Positions 33,405 to 40,287 of a stretch of DNA of 64,000 nucleotides are shown piece after piece; positions within the stretch are counted from its first letter, which is position 1; every line of letters begins with the position of its first letter. Source of the DNA: Parvibaculum sp040216885 (lineage in GTDB: Bacteria; Pseudomonadota; Alphaproteobacteria; Parvibaculales; Parvibaculaceae); contig JAVJOG010000022.1 in assembly GCA_040216885.1 (NCBI GenBank), positions 128,669 through 192,668 of the forward strand. The letters are read 5' to 3'. Below the pieces are notes generated by a model, which saw nothing but the letters and a program-made list of their open reading frames with translations, made no database searches and had not been told where the DNA came from. Both the position numbers and the translations under genes were made by a program.

Positions 33405-33926
33405 TTGAGCAGATCCGCGTTCATCCATCGGATTGGAGAAGGCCAGCAGGGACCTGATTTGACGATACAAAAGTCAGCGGACGCCTTTCGTACAATCAGC
33501 GAGGTCGCGGCCGAGCTCGATGTGCCGCAGCATGTATTGCGTTTCTGGGAGAGCAAGTTCAACCAGATCAGGCCGCTGAAGCGCGGTGGCGGCAGGCGCT
33601 ATTACCGGCCCGAGGATGTGGACCTGCTGCGCGGCGTCCGGACGCTGCTCTACAATGACGGCTACACGATCAAGGGCGTCCAGAAAGTCTTTCGGGAACA
33701 AGGCGTTAAGTTCGTCACCGAGACCGGCAAGGGCATGGTCGACGCATCTGTCGCGGAGCTTGCGCGCGAGGCGGTGGAGCGCGGCGAACAGGACGAGCGC
33801 GACGGACCGGCGCGTCCGATCGGCGCGCGCGGCCGCAAGCAGCTTGCGGCGGTGCTGGAAGACCTGATTTCGCTCAAGGACGAGATCGATGAGACGCTGT
33901 GGGCCGACGAGGAAGAGGAAGGCTAA
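33405..33926 (+). CDS. MerR-family regulator next to ihfA
   Basis: Up to 173 residues. The MerR HTH is FRTISEVAAELDVPQHVLRFWESKF, followed by GGGRRYYRPEDVDLLRGVRTLLYNDGYTIKGVQK, typical of the unlinked MerR proteins that follow ihfA in proteobacteria. The second half is acidic and contains no cysteine or metal site, so a metal-sensing role is unlikely. Start is uncertain: TTG at 33405 or TTG at 33459, the latter closer to the usual N-terminus. Target unknown. Confidence 0.88.
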   Translation: MSRSAFIHRIGEGQQGPDLTIQKSADAFRTISEVAAELDVPQHVLRFWESKFNQIRPLKRGGGRRYYRPEDVDLLRGVRTLLYNDGYTIKGVQKVFREQGVKFVTETGKGMVDASVAELAREAVERGEQDERDGPARPIGARGRKQLAAVLEDLISLKDEIDETLWADEEEEG

Positions 33927-33965
33927 GGGCCTTCAAAAATAACGGAAAAAGGCCGGTTTGAGCCG

Positions 33966-33994
33966 TTGCCGCGATGGGGGCGCGCGTCTATAGT
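33966..33994 (+). promoter_or_regulatory. Promoter of tRNA-Pro
   Basis: TTGCCG (33966-33971), 17-bp spacer, TATAGT (33989-33994), 34 bases before the tRNA. This is a good match to a stable-RNA sigma-70 promoter. Confidence 0.65.
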
Positions 33995-34028
33995 CCGCGC
34001 CGCCCGAGGGGTTCGCTCCTCGTCCGGT

Positions 34029-34105
34029 CGGAGCGTAGCGCAGCCCGGTAGCGCACTTGTCTGGGGGACAAGGGGTCGTCGGTTCGAATCCGGCCGCTCC
34101 GACCA
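34029..34105 (+). tRNA. tRNA-Pro (anticodon GGG)
   Basis: A 77-nt cloverleaf including an encoded CCA. The acceptor arm CGGAGCG pairs with CGCTCCG; the anticodon arm CTTGT/ACAAG holds the loop CTGGGGG, giving anticodon GGG; the T loop is GGTTCGAATCC. Discriminator base A. It is followed by the microprotein gene. Confidence 0.97.
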
Positions 34106-34134
34106 TTTATTGCCACGCTACAAGGAGTTAGCCG

Positions 34135-34218
34135 ATGATCGACGCCATTCTTCAGATCGTTCTTTTCATCGTCGTCATCTTCGAGGTCAACAAGGTCGTG
34201 ACAGGCCGCTTCGGCTGA
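34135..34218 (+). CDS. 27-residue hydrophobic microprotein
   Basis: A very short reading frame that begins ATG 34135, preceded at 7 bases by AAGGAG (34122-34127), and ends TGA 34216-34218. The peptide is one membrane helix (IDAILQIVLFIVVIFEVN) with a short basic end (KVVTGRFG), as in small membrane modulators. It sits 29 bases after tRNA-Pro and upstream of a Pho-box-like array. No known family is recognised. The strong ribosome site and helix support translation; function is unknown. Confidence 0.55.
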   Translation: MIDAILQIVLFIVVIFEVNKVVTGRFG

Positions 34219-34239
34219 AACGGCTCTTCCGGCGTTCGG

Positions 34240-34279
34240 CTGTCATCGAACTGTCAAAAAACTGTCACAAATCTGTCAC
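34240..34279 (+). promoter_or_regulatory. Pho-box-like array: four CTGTCA repeats with 11-bp period
   Basis: CTGTCA begins at 34240, 34251, 34262 and 34273, exactly 11 bp apart, the spacing of PhoB half-sites (7-bp repeat plus 4-bp spacer). Four half-sites make two full Pho boxes. They are on the plus strand, after the microprotein gene; no plus-strand gene starts until ctaA at 34700, while DUF2842 lies downstream in the opposite direction. Confidence 0.55.
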
Positions 34280-34343
34280 GGGCGCTTCGGCGCGTGCTGC
34301 GGATGGCCCTCGAGGGCGGGGATAAAAATACTTGTCCCCGGTT

Positions 34344-34559
34344 TCAGGCCACGTCGGGACGGACCATCCAGACGATCAGATATTTCGCCGGGAAGGCCCA
34401 GGCGACACCCGCCGTCAGGTAGTAGAAAAACTGCACCGCGCCGTTCTCCGGCAGATGCCCGCTGACCGCAATCGTCATCACCAGAAACGAATAAAGCGTC
34501 AGGCCGATCAACAGCACGACGGTGCCGATCAGTTTGCGCGTGCGGATGCCGAGACGCAT
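34344..34559 (-). CDS. DUF2842 small membrane protein
   Basis: A 71-residue protein with two hydrophobic helices (TVVLLIGLTLYSFLVMTIAV and FFYYLTAGVAWAFPAKYLIVWM) and the DUF2842 pattern RTRKLIGTVVLL...HLPE...AWAFPAKYLI. In Alphaproteobacteria this gene is often next to ctaA, as here (divergent, 140 bases). It may relate to cytochrome oxidase assembly by context, but no activity is known. Start ATG is the complement of 34557-34559. Confidence 0.85.
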   Translation of the reverse strand: MRLGIRTRKLIGTVVLLIGLTLYSFLVMTIAVSGHLPENGAVQFFYYLTAGVAWAFPAKYLIVWMVRPDVA

Positions 34560-34699
34560 GGGAACTCCGAAATGGCCGGGCGGAACAACGAGGCCTTTCG
34601 ATTAGCCCATCCGGACGCGCCTGCATAGACCGGCGCGGCGAGGCGTCGCGGGCCGGGTGGGCTAGGCGCGGGCGGCCCCAGCGGCTATTCCTAAGGTCC

Positions 34700-35734
34700 A
34701 TGAGCCTTCTGTCCCGGATCAATGCCGCCGAACGCAGCGACGCCGACCGTCGCGCCATCGCGATATGGCTCGGATGCGTCGCCGCACTCGTCTTCATCAT
34801 GGTGGTGGTGGGCGGGCTGACGCGGCTGACCGAGAGCGGGCTGTCGATCACCGAGTGGAAGCCCGTGACCGGCGCCTTGCCGCCGATGAGCGAGGAACAC
34901 TGGCAGGCCGAATTCGATCTCTATCGCCAGATCCCGCAATACCAGCTCATCAACAAGGGTATGTCGCTTGCCGCGTTCAAGACGATCTACTGGTGGGAGT
35001 GGAGCCATCGCTTTCTCGGACGGCTGATCGGGCTTGCGTTCTTTGTGCCTTTCGTCTGGTTTCTCGTGACGCGGCGCGTCGAGCGGGCGCTGCTGCCGCG
35101 GCTTGCCGGGCTGTTCGTGCTGGGCGGCATGCAGGGCGTGCTCGGCTGGTGGATGGTGATGAGCGGGCTGACCGAGCGGACCGAGGTCAGCCAGTACCGG
35201 CTGGCGGCGCATCTGGGGCTGGCGACGCTCATCTATGGCGCGCTGGTCTGGACGGTACTCGATCTCACGCGCGGCAAGGCGACGCGAGCGCTTGGCGGCA
35301 TCGCCAAGGCGGCGCTGGCGCTGGTCATCTTCGTCTTTCTACAGACGATCCTCGGCGCTTTCGTGGCGGGCTTGCGGGCCGGCGCCGTCTACAACACCTG
35401 GCCGTTGATGGACGGCGCATGGCTGCCGGACGGGCTGCTGCGCATGTCGCCGCTCTGGCACAATCTTTTCGAGAACCATCTGACCGTGCAGTTCCAGCAC
35501 CGGATCGCAGCCTATCTCTTGTTGCTGGCGGCGCTGTGGCACTGGTTCGCGGCGCGCAAGACGGCGGCGGCGCAAGGGGCGGGGCTGTTGCTGCTCGCAA
35601 TTATCTTGCAGGCAATGCTCGGCATCTGGACGGTGTTGTGGGTCGTGCCGATCCCGCTCGGCGCGGCGCATCAGGCCGGCGCGCTGATCGTGCTGACGGT
35701 GGCGCTGTGGCATGCGCACCGGGCGATGCGGTAG
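34700..35734 (+). CDS. ctaA: Heme A synthase (COX15/CtaA)
   Basis: CtaA oxidises the C8 methyl of heme O to the formyl group of heme A for aa3-type cytochrome oxidase. The 344-residue inner-membrane protein has eight helices. Family motifs are GGLTRLTESGLSITEWKPVTG, WWEWSHRFLGRLIG (heme His), GMQGVLGWWMVMSGL, SQYRLAAHLG and the second half with FQHRIAAYLLL and GAAHQAGAL. The HRFLGR and HQAG histidines are the expected heme ligands. Implies an aa3 oxidase elsewhere in the genome. Confidence 0.96.
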   Translation: MSLLSRINAAERSDADRRAIAIWLGCVAALVFIMVVVGGLTRLTESGLSITEWKPVTGALPPMSEEHWQAEFDLYRQIPQYQLINKGMSLAAFKTIYWWEWSHRFLGRLIGLAFFVPFVWFLVTRRVERALLPRLAGLFVLGGMQGVLGWWMVMSGLTERTEVSQYRLAAHLGLATLIYGALVWTVLDLTRGKATRALGGIAKAALALVIFVFLQTILGAFVAGLRAGAVYNTWPLMDGAWLPDGLLRMSPLWHNLFENHLTVQFQHRIAAYLLLLAALWHWFAARKTAAAQGAGLLLLAIILQAMLGIWTVLWVVPIPLGAAHQAGALIVLTVALWHAHRAMR

Positions 35735-35754
35735 GGGTGTGGGATTTCCCGGGA

Positions 35755-35850
35755 CGTCATTGCGAGGAGCGATAGCGACGAAGCAACCCAGAGAGCCGCA
35801 GATGCCGAATTTTCGGCTCTCTGGGTTGCTTCGCTTCGCTCGCAATGACG
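35755..35850. repeat. Dispersed inverted-repeat element (about 96 bp)
   Basis: The left arm starts CGTCATTGCGAGGAGC and the right arm ends CGCTCGCAATGACG. The arms pair over about 37 bp (AAGCAACCCAGAGAGCCG with CGGCTCTCTGGGTTGCTT) with a short gap in the outer part. Such elements, bounded by CGTCATTGCGAG, are scattered in many alphaproteobacterial genomes. Transcribed, it would fold into one long hairpin downstream of ctaA. Confidence 0.75.
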
Positions 35851-35927
35851 AGGTTGGAAAAGCGAGGCAGGCACAAGCGCAGCATGTGTCGCGCCCCCTC
35901 ACCCTTCCGCCATCTGACGATGGCTCC

Positions 35928-35954
35928 TTCCCTCTCCCCGGAGGGGAGAGGGAA
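35928..35954. repeat. Perfect 12-bp hairpin between ctaA and metY
   Basis: TTCCCTCTCCCC and GGGGAGAGGGAA are separated by 3 bases (GGA). It lies between the convergent ctaA and metY genes and could act as a bidirectional transcript end, although it has no clean T-run. A similar purine/pyrimidine hairpin occurs at 56351-56371. Confidence 0.5.
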
Positions 35955-35970
35955 AAGGGGACTCGCTCCT

Positions 35971-37245
35971 CTACGCTCCCAACGCCTGTTCGAGGTCGGC
36001 GATGATGTCGGCGGGGTCTTCGAGGCCGACCGAGAGGCGGACGACGTCGGGGCCGGCGCCGGCGGACTTCTGTTGATCCTCCGTCAACTGACGATGCGTC
36101 GTCGATGAGGGATGGATGATCAGGCTGCGGGTGTCGCCGACATTGGCGAGGTGGCTCAGCAGCTCGACCTTGCCGACGAGCTCGACGCCCGCCTCGTAGC
36201 CGCCCTTGACGCCGAAGGTGAAGACGGCGCCGGCGCCTTTCGGCGAATATTTCTTCATCAGCTTGTTGAAGGGATCGCTGTCGAGGCCGGCATAGGAGAC
36301 CCATGTGACCTTGGGGTGGTCCTTCAGGAACTTCGCGACCTTCAGCGCCGAGTCCGAATGGCGCTGCATGCGGAGCGGCAGGGTTTCGATGCCGGTCAGG
36401 ATCATGAAGGCGTTGAAGGGCGAGATGGCGGGGCCGAGATCGCGCAGGCCCAGCACGCGGCAGGCAATCGCGAAGGCGATGGGGCCGAAGGTCTCGGCGA
36501 TTTTCAGGCCGTGATAGGAGGCGCAAGGCTCGGTCATGGTCTTGTATTTTCCTGACTTCACCCAATCGAACTTGCCGCTGTCGACGATGATGCCGCCCAT
36601 CGAATTGCCGTGGCCGCCGAGGAACTTGGTCGCCGAGTGAACGACGATGTCGGCGCCGTGTTCGATCGGCCGGCAGAGATAGGGCGAGGCCAGCGTGTTG
36701 TCGACGATGAGGGGCACGCCCGCGTCATGCGCGATTTTCGCAATCGCCGCGATGTCCATGACGATGCCGCCCGGATTGGCGAGGCTTTCGATGAAGACGG
36801 CCTTGGTCTTCGGACCGATGGCGGATTTGATCGAAGCCGGGTCGGTGCCGTCGGCCCAATCGACGTCCCAGCCGAACTTCTTGAAGGAGTGGCCGAACTG
36901 GTTGATCGAGCCGCCATAAAGCTGCTTGACGGCAACGAAGCGGTCGCCGGGTTCGAGCAGGGTGTGGAAGGCCAGCATCTGCGCCGCGTGACCGGAGGCG
37001 ACGGCGAGCGCCGCCGTGCCGCCTTCGAGCGCCGCGACGCGCTCTTCGAGCACGGCGGTCGTCGGGTTGGTGATGCGGGTATAGATGTTGCCGAAGGCCT
37101 GAAGGCCGAAAAGCGAGGCTGCGTGATCGACATCGTCGAAGACGAAGGAGGTCGTCTGATAGATCGGCGTGGCGCGGGCGCCGGTGGTCGGGTCGGGCTT
37201 GGCGCCGGCATGGATCGCGAGGGTGTCGAATTTGCGGTCGGTCAT
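35971..37245 (-). CDS. metY: O-acetylhomoserine (thiol)-lyase, Cys/Met metabolism PLP enzyme
   Basis: A 424-residue PLP enzyme that makes homocysteine from O-acetylhomoserine and sulfide. Motifs are TLAIHAGAKPDPTTGARATPIYQTTS, YTRITNPTTAVLEERVAALEGG, SGHAAQMLAFHTLLEPGDR, VDNTLASPYLCRPIEHGADIVVHSATKF (Lys in SATKF) and RLSVGLEDPADIIADL. The length is characteristic of MetY rather than the shorter cystathionine synthases. The start at 37245 (MTDRKFD) has AACGAGG upstream. An inverted-repeat element begins only about 45 bases before the start. Confidence 0.94.
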   Translation of the reverse strand: MTDRKFDTLAIHAGAKPDPTTGARATPIYQTTSFVFDDVDHAASLFGLQAFGNIYTRITNPTTAVLEERVAALEGGTAALAVASGHAAQMLAFHTLLEPGDRFVAVKQLYGGSINQFGHSFKKFGWDVDWADGTDPASIKSAIGPKTKAVFIESLANPGGIVMDIAAIAKIAHDAGVPLIVDNTLASPYLCRPIEHGADIVVHSATKFLGGHGNSMGGIIVDSGKFDWVKSGKYKTMTEPCASYHGLKIAETFGPIAFAIACRVLGLRDLGPAISPFNAFMILTGIETLPLRMQRHSDSALKVAKFLKDHPKVTWVSYAGLDSDPFNKLMKKYSPKGAGAVFTFGVKGGYEAGVELVGKVELLSHLANVGDTRSLIIHPSSTTHRQLTEDQQKSAGAGPDVVRLSVGLEDPADIIADLEQALGA

Positions 37246-37289
37246 TTGAAGCCTCGTTTGTTTTCTTCGTTTCGACTCTTTTTCATAGT

Positions 37290-37453
37290 CGTCATTGCCG
37301 GACTTGATCCGGCAATCCAGAAGGCGCGGCACGCGCCGTCTCGCTTCGCAAGAATCTTCGCTTAAGTGGCACGTACAGGAGGCGAAGATTCTTTCGAAGA
37401 CAGACGCCGCCTTGCGGCGGCTTCTGGACCCCCGGGTCAAGCCCGGGGGTGAC
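37290..37453. repeat. MITE-like inverted-repeat element, copy A (164 bp)
   Basis: Starts CGTCATTGCCGGACTTGATC and ends GGGTCAAGCCCGGGGGTGAC. Reverse-complemented it matches copy B at 54513-54671 over both ends (CCGGACTTGATCCGG/CCAGAAG...CTTCTGGA), while the centre differs. An internal 12-bp inverted repeat (AAGAATCTTCGC/GCGAAGATTCTT) lies in the middle. It is inserted between metY and the CoA-binding gene. Confidence 0.8.
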
Positions 37454-37485
37454 AATAAAAGGGATGAGGGGTCGCGCGATCAAGG

Positions 37486-37917
37486 TCACCGCCTCACCCC
37501 CAATTTCGGTATCTCGATTTTCGGGCAGCGGTTCATCACGACTTTCAGGCCGGCGGCGCGGGCGCGGGCGGCGGCTTCCTCGTTGACGACGCCGAGCTGC
37601 ATCCAGATGTATTTTGCGCCGACGGCGACGGCTTCGCCGGCGACGGGCCCGGCGGCTTCGGAATTGCGGAAGACGTCGACCATGTCGATTTTTTCGGGAA
37701 TGTCGGCAAGTGTCGCATAGACCTTCTCGCCGTTGAGGCTCTGGCCGGCGAGGCCCGGATTGACCGGGATGACGCGGTAGCCTTGCGACTGCAGAAAGCG
37801 CATCACCTCATAAGAGTCGCGGCGCGGGTTGGAACTGGCGCCGACAAGGGCGATCAGTTTCGTCTCGCGCAGGATGTGTTCGATGTCGCCGGGCTCGACC
37901 TCATTTGCGGTTGGCAT
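37486..37917 (-). CDS. CoA-binding domain protein (YccU-like)
   Basis: A 143-residue single-domain CoA-binding (Rossmann) protein: LIALVGASSNPRRDSYEVMRFLQSQGYRVIPVNP, YATLADIPEKIDMVDVFR, KYIWMQLGVVNEEAAARARAAGL and VVMNRCPKIEI. Family members bind CoA; catalytic function is unknown. The start at 37917 overlaps the stop of the enoyl-CoA hydratase gene (ATGA), so the two are translationally coupled, suggesting a shared acyl-CoA role. Confidence 0.88.
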   Translation of the reverse strand: MPTANEVEPGDIEHILRETKLIALVGASSNPRRDSYEVMRFLQSQGYRVIPVNPGLAGQSLNGEKVYATLADIPEKIDMVDVFRNSEAAGPVAGEAVAVGAKYIWMQLGVVNEEAAARARAAGLKVVMNRCPKIEIPKLGVRR

Positions 37918-38735
37918 CAGCGGTCTTCCCATTTCGGGTCGCGCTTTTCGATGAAGGCGCCGATGCCTTCCTCGGCATCGCGGGCGAGCATGTTTTTCAC
38001 CATCACTTCGCTGGCGTAGTCGTAGGCTTCGGCCAGCGGCTTTTCGAGCTGCTCGTAGAAGGCGCGCTTGCCGATCGAAACGGTGTGGGCCGATTTCGAG
38101 GCGATGAGACGCGCAAGCTCGGCGACCGTAGCGTCGATTTCCTCGGCCGGCACGGCGCGGTTGACGAGGCCGATCTCGACGGCGCGGGCGGCCGAAATCA
38201 TTTCGCCGGTCAGCAGCATTTCCATTGCGTGCTTGCGGGCGACGTTGCGCGAGAGGGCGACCATCGGCGTCGAACAGAAAAGGCCGATATTGACGCCGGG
38301 CGTTGCGAACTTCGCGTGGTCGGCGGCAACGGCAAGATCGCAACTGGCGACGAGCTGGCAGCCGGCGGCCGTGGCGATGCCGTGGACGCGGGCGATGACG
38401 GGCTGCGGGCAGTGGACGATCGCCTGCATCAGCGCGCTGCACTGGCGCATCGTCGCCTCGTAGAAGGCGCGGCCGCGATCATCCTCGGCGCGGGCGGCGG
38501 TCAGTTCCTTCAGGTCGTGGCCGGCGCAGAAGCCGGGGCCGGCGCCCGTCAACACGACGACGCGGATGGCGCGATCTTCGGCGATATGCGCGAATTCGGC
38601 CTGCATCGCGTCCATCAGGTCGCGCGACAGGGCGTTGCGTTGCGCCGGGCGGTTCATCGTCAGATGGGCGACGCCGGATTTGTCCTCGCGGATCAGCAAG
38701 GGTTCGGCGGCGGCTTTCGCGGCGGGCTGGCTCAT
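37917..38735 (-). CDS. Enoyl-CoA hydratase/isomerase family protein
   Basis: A 272-residue crotonase-fold protein: GVAHLTMNRPAQRNALSRDLMDAM, GAGPGFCAGHDLKELTAA (oxyanion hole 1) and VARVHGIATAAGCQLVASCDLAVA. The last motif has Ala-Gly-Cys where true hydratases carry a catalytic Glu (GGGCEL type), so hydratase activity is doubtful; related human ECHDC3 has the same character. The start at 38735 follows CGGGAGAAG. It is coupled to the CoA-binding gene downstream. Substrate unknown. Confidence 0.85.
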   Translation of the reverse strand: MSQPAAKAAAEPLLIREDKSGVAHLTMNRPAQRNALSRDLMDAMQAEFAHIAEDRAIRVVVLTGAGPGFCAGHDLKELTAARAEDDRGRAFYEATMRQCSALMQAIVHCPQPVIARVHGIATAAGCQLVASCDLAVAADHAKFATPGVNIGLFCSTPMVALSRNVARKHAMEMLLTGEMISAARAVEIGLVNRAVPAEEIDATVAELARLIASKSAHTVSIGKRAFYEQLEKPLAEAYDYASEVMVKNMLARDAEEGIGAFIEKRDPKWEDR

Positions 38736-38828
38736 GGTGGCTTCTCCCGGTTTTGCTTTTGAGGAAGCATAGCGGGGGCGGAGCGGAGAGTCAGGTGGGG
38801 TGTGTTTGTCTGCGCCAACAACACATTG

Positions 38829-38856
38829 TGTCATTCCGGCGAAAGCCGGGATGACA
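38829..38856. repeat. REP-like palindrome
   Basis: TGTCATTCCGGCGAAAGCCGGGATGACA: inverted repeat of 12-13 bp around a GAAA loop. It lies between the convergent-side end of the GNAT gene and the hydratase start, and matches the arms of the 39973-40058 element. Confidence 0.75.
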
Positions 38857-38864
38857 CCTTTATT

Positions 38865-39407
38865 TTAAGTCCCCGCTCGAAGGCGATAGAGAACATGGCG
38901 CCTCAGCTTGTGGCCGGGGGCGAGGTTCGGGTGGTCGAAGTCATCCTTCGGGTCATGCGTCATGCCGAGACGCTGCATGACGGCTTGCGAGCGGGTGTTG
39001 CCGGTGACGGTGAAGGAGATGATTTCGGGCAGACCGGCTTCGAAGCCATGGGCCAGCGCGGCGCGGGCGGCCTCCGAGGCATAGCCCTTGCCCCAATGGG
39101 CGGGGGCGAGGCGCCAGCCGATTTCGACGGCGGGCGTGAAATGCGCCTCGAAGGTGACGGGGCGGATGCCGGTGAAGCCGATGAACGGGGCGATGCCGGG
39201 CACTTCGAGCGCCCAGAAGCCATAGCCCATGATTTCGATGTCGGATTTCAGGATCTGGGCGACATTGTCGCTTTCGGCGCGGGAGAGCGTGGCCGGGAAA
39301 TGCTCCATCACTTTCGGGTCGGCCGACATGGCGGCGAAGGGCGCGAAGTCGGTGTCGGCCCAGGGGCGCAGGATCAGGCGTTCGGTTTTCAGCGTGACGG
39401 GAGGCAT
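38865..39407 (-). CDS. GNAT-family N-acetyltransferase (RimJ/RimL type)
   Basis: A 180-residue acetyltransferase of the Acetyltransf_3 group: TLKTERLILRPWADTDFAPF, PFIGFTGIRPVTF, EIGWRLAPAHWGKGYASEAARAAL (acetyl-CoA loop) and FTVTGNTRSQAVMQRLGMTH. Such enzymes acetylate N-terminal or small-molecule amines. The start at 39407 (MPPVTLKTERL) is the normal family beginning. Substrate is unknown. It stands divergent from the thioesterase gene at 39490. Confidence 0.88.
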   Translation of the reverse strand: MPPVTLKTERLILRPWADTDFAPFAAMSADPKVMEHFPATLSRAESDNVAQILKSDIEIMGYGFWALEVPGIAPFIGFTGIRPVTFEAHFTPAVEIGWRLAPAHWGKGYASEAARAALAHGFEAGLPEIISFTVTGNTRSQAVMQRLGMTHDPKDDFDHPNLAPGHKLRRHVLYRLRAGT

Positions 39408-39489
39408 GGCGGTTTCCTTTGCGGCGGGGGCGGAGTTTAACCGCGCCGCCGCTTCGGGTAAAAGCGGCGGGCAACAAGGGGAGGGGCGG

Positions 39490-39927
39490 GTGGCCGATCT
39501 GAAGCCGGTGATGAGCGTCGAGGCGCTGGAGGACTTCATGGCGCGCGAGTTTCCGCAGATGCGCGAAGGGGGCGCGCTGACGCGGATCGAGGCGGTGGGG
39601 CCGGGTTTCGCGCGGCTCAGGCTTGCCTTTGCCGAGCGCAATCTCCGGCCCGGGGGCACGATTTCGGGGCCGGCGATGATGGCGCTGGCCGATTATGCGA
39701 TGTATGCGGCGGTGCTGGCGCATATCGGGCCGGTGGCGCTGGCGGTCACCACCAACCTGTCGATCAATTTCCTGCGCAAACCGAGGCCCGCCGAGATTAT
39801 CGGCGAGGCGCGGCTGCTGAAGCTCGGCCGCGCGCTGGCGGTGGGCGAGATCGGGATGTGGCAGGAAGGGGCCGAGGACGACCCCGTGGCCCATGCGGTT
39901 TCGACCTATTCGATCCCGCCGAAGTGA
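39490..39927 (+). CDS. PaaI-type hotdog thioesterase
   Basis: A 145-residue hotdog-fold protein: GFARLRLAFAERNLRPGGTISGPAMMALADYAMYAAVLAHIG and the TNLSINFLRKPRPAEIIGEARLLKLGR strand-helix, ending AVSTYSIPPK. The pattern (GGTISGP...ADYAM) matches the PaaI/4HBT family acyl-CoA thioesterases. The GTG start at 39490 has AGGGGAGGGG upstream. Substrate unknown; the nearby enoyl-CoA hydratase fits an acyl-CoA context. Confidence 0.85.
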   Translation: MADLKPVMSVEALEDFMAREFPQMREGGALTRIEAVGPGFARLRLAFAERNLRPGGTISGPAMMALADYAMYAAVLAHIGPVALAVTTNLSINFLRKPRPAEIIGEARLLKLGRALAVGEIGMWQEGAEDDPVAHAVSTYSIPPK

Positions 39928-39972
39928 GGCCGGTGGCGGGTCGGGCGCGGTTTCCGCCGAACTCAAACCAAC

Positions 39973-40058
39973 GTGTCACCCCGGCGGAAGCCGGGGTCCA
40001 TCTGACTCTCCTGTTTGCCGCAGCCGCCCATGGATCCCGGCTTTCGCCGGGATGACAT
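39973..40058. repeat. Paired REP-like inverted repeats
   Basis: Two palindromic units, GTGTCACCCCGGCGGAAGCC and ATCCCGGCTTTCGCCGGGAT with GACA ends, face each other across about 40 bp. The units are of the same type as the single palindrome at 38829-38856. They follow the thioesterase gene and could act as a transcript 3' end or repeated protein-binding site. Confidence 0.7.
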
Positions 40059-40128
40059 TTTTGGGTTGGGTGAACTGGTATTTTGTGGAACAGGCCGTAT
40101 GAATCGCGGCGACGGCGTGTTCATTGTT

Positions 40129-40146
40129 GGGGTATTATAATACCCC
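40129..40146. repeat. 18-bp perfect palindrome upstream of rplM
   Basis: GGGGTATTATAATACCCC is fully self-complementary. It lies 58 bases upstream of the rplM -35 box. It could be an operator or a short cruciform; no regulator is known to match. Confidence 0.6.
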
Positions 40147-40203
40147 ATCGGCAAAAGACTGTTATTTCAGCGTTTTTCGGGCCTCGGGTGCGGCGGATGT
40201 TGT

Positions 40204-40232
40204 TGACAGGCCTCCGGGGATCGCCTAGAAGC
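40204..40232 (+). promoter_or_regulatory. Sigma-70 promoter of rplM-rpsI
   Basis: Consensus TTGACA (40204-40209), a 17-bp spacer and TAGAAG (40227-40232), 56 bases before the rplM start. Confidence 0.75.
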
Positions 40233-40287
40233 ACGCCGAACCGGGGCCGCAAGCGTGGCCCCTCTTTGATTTGCAGGATGTTTCGCA

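Larger units (their letters stand above)
39928..40287. other. 360-bp intergenic region before rplM
   Basis: Contains a paired REP-like element (39973-40058), an 18-bp perfect palindrome (40129-40146) and the rplM promoter (40204-40232). No gene is supported. Confidence 0.7.

Noticed and set aside
33966..34325. A plus-strand frame running through tRNA-Pro and the Pho-box array
   Set aside because: It is disrupted by the tRNA structure and includes no domain; the microprotein in another frame has a better ribosome site.
37246..37485. Possible SAM riboswitch in the metY leader
   Set aside because: The unique leader is only about 45 bases and no SAM-II or SAM-I core was found; the rest is the inverted-repeat element.
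35755..40058. CRISPR-like repetition
   Set aside because: The repeats are palindromic and irregularly spaced with genes between them; there are no spacers of constant length and no cas genes.
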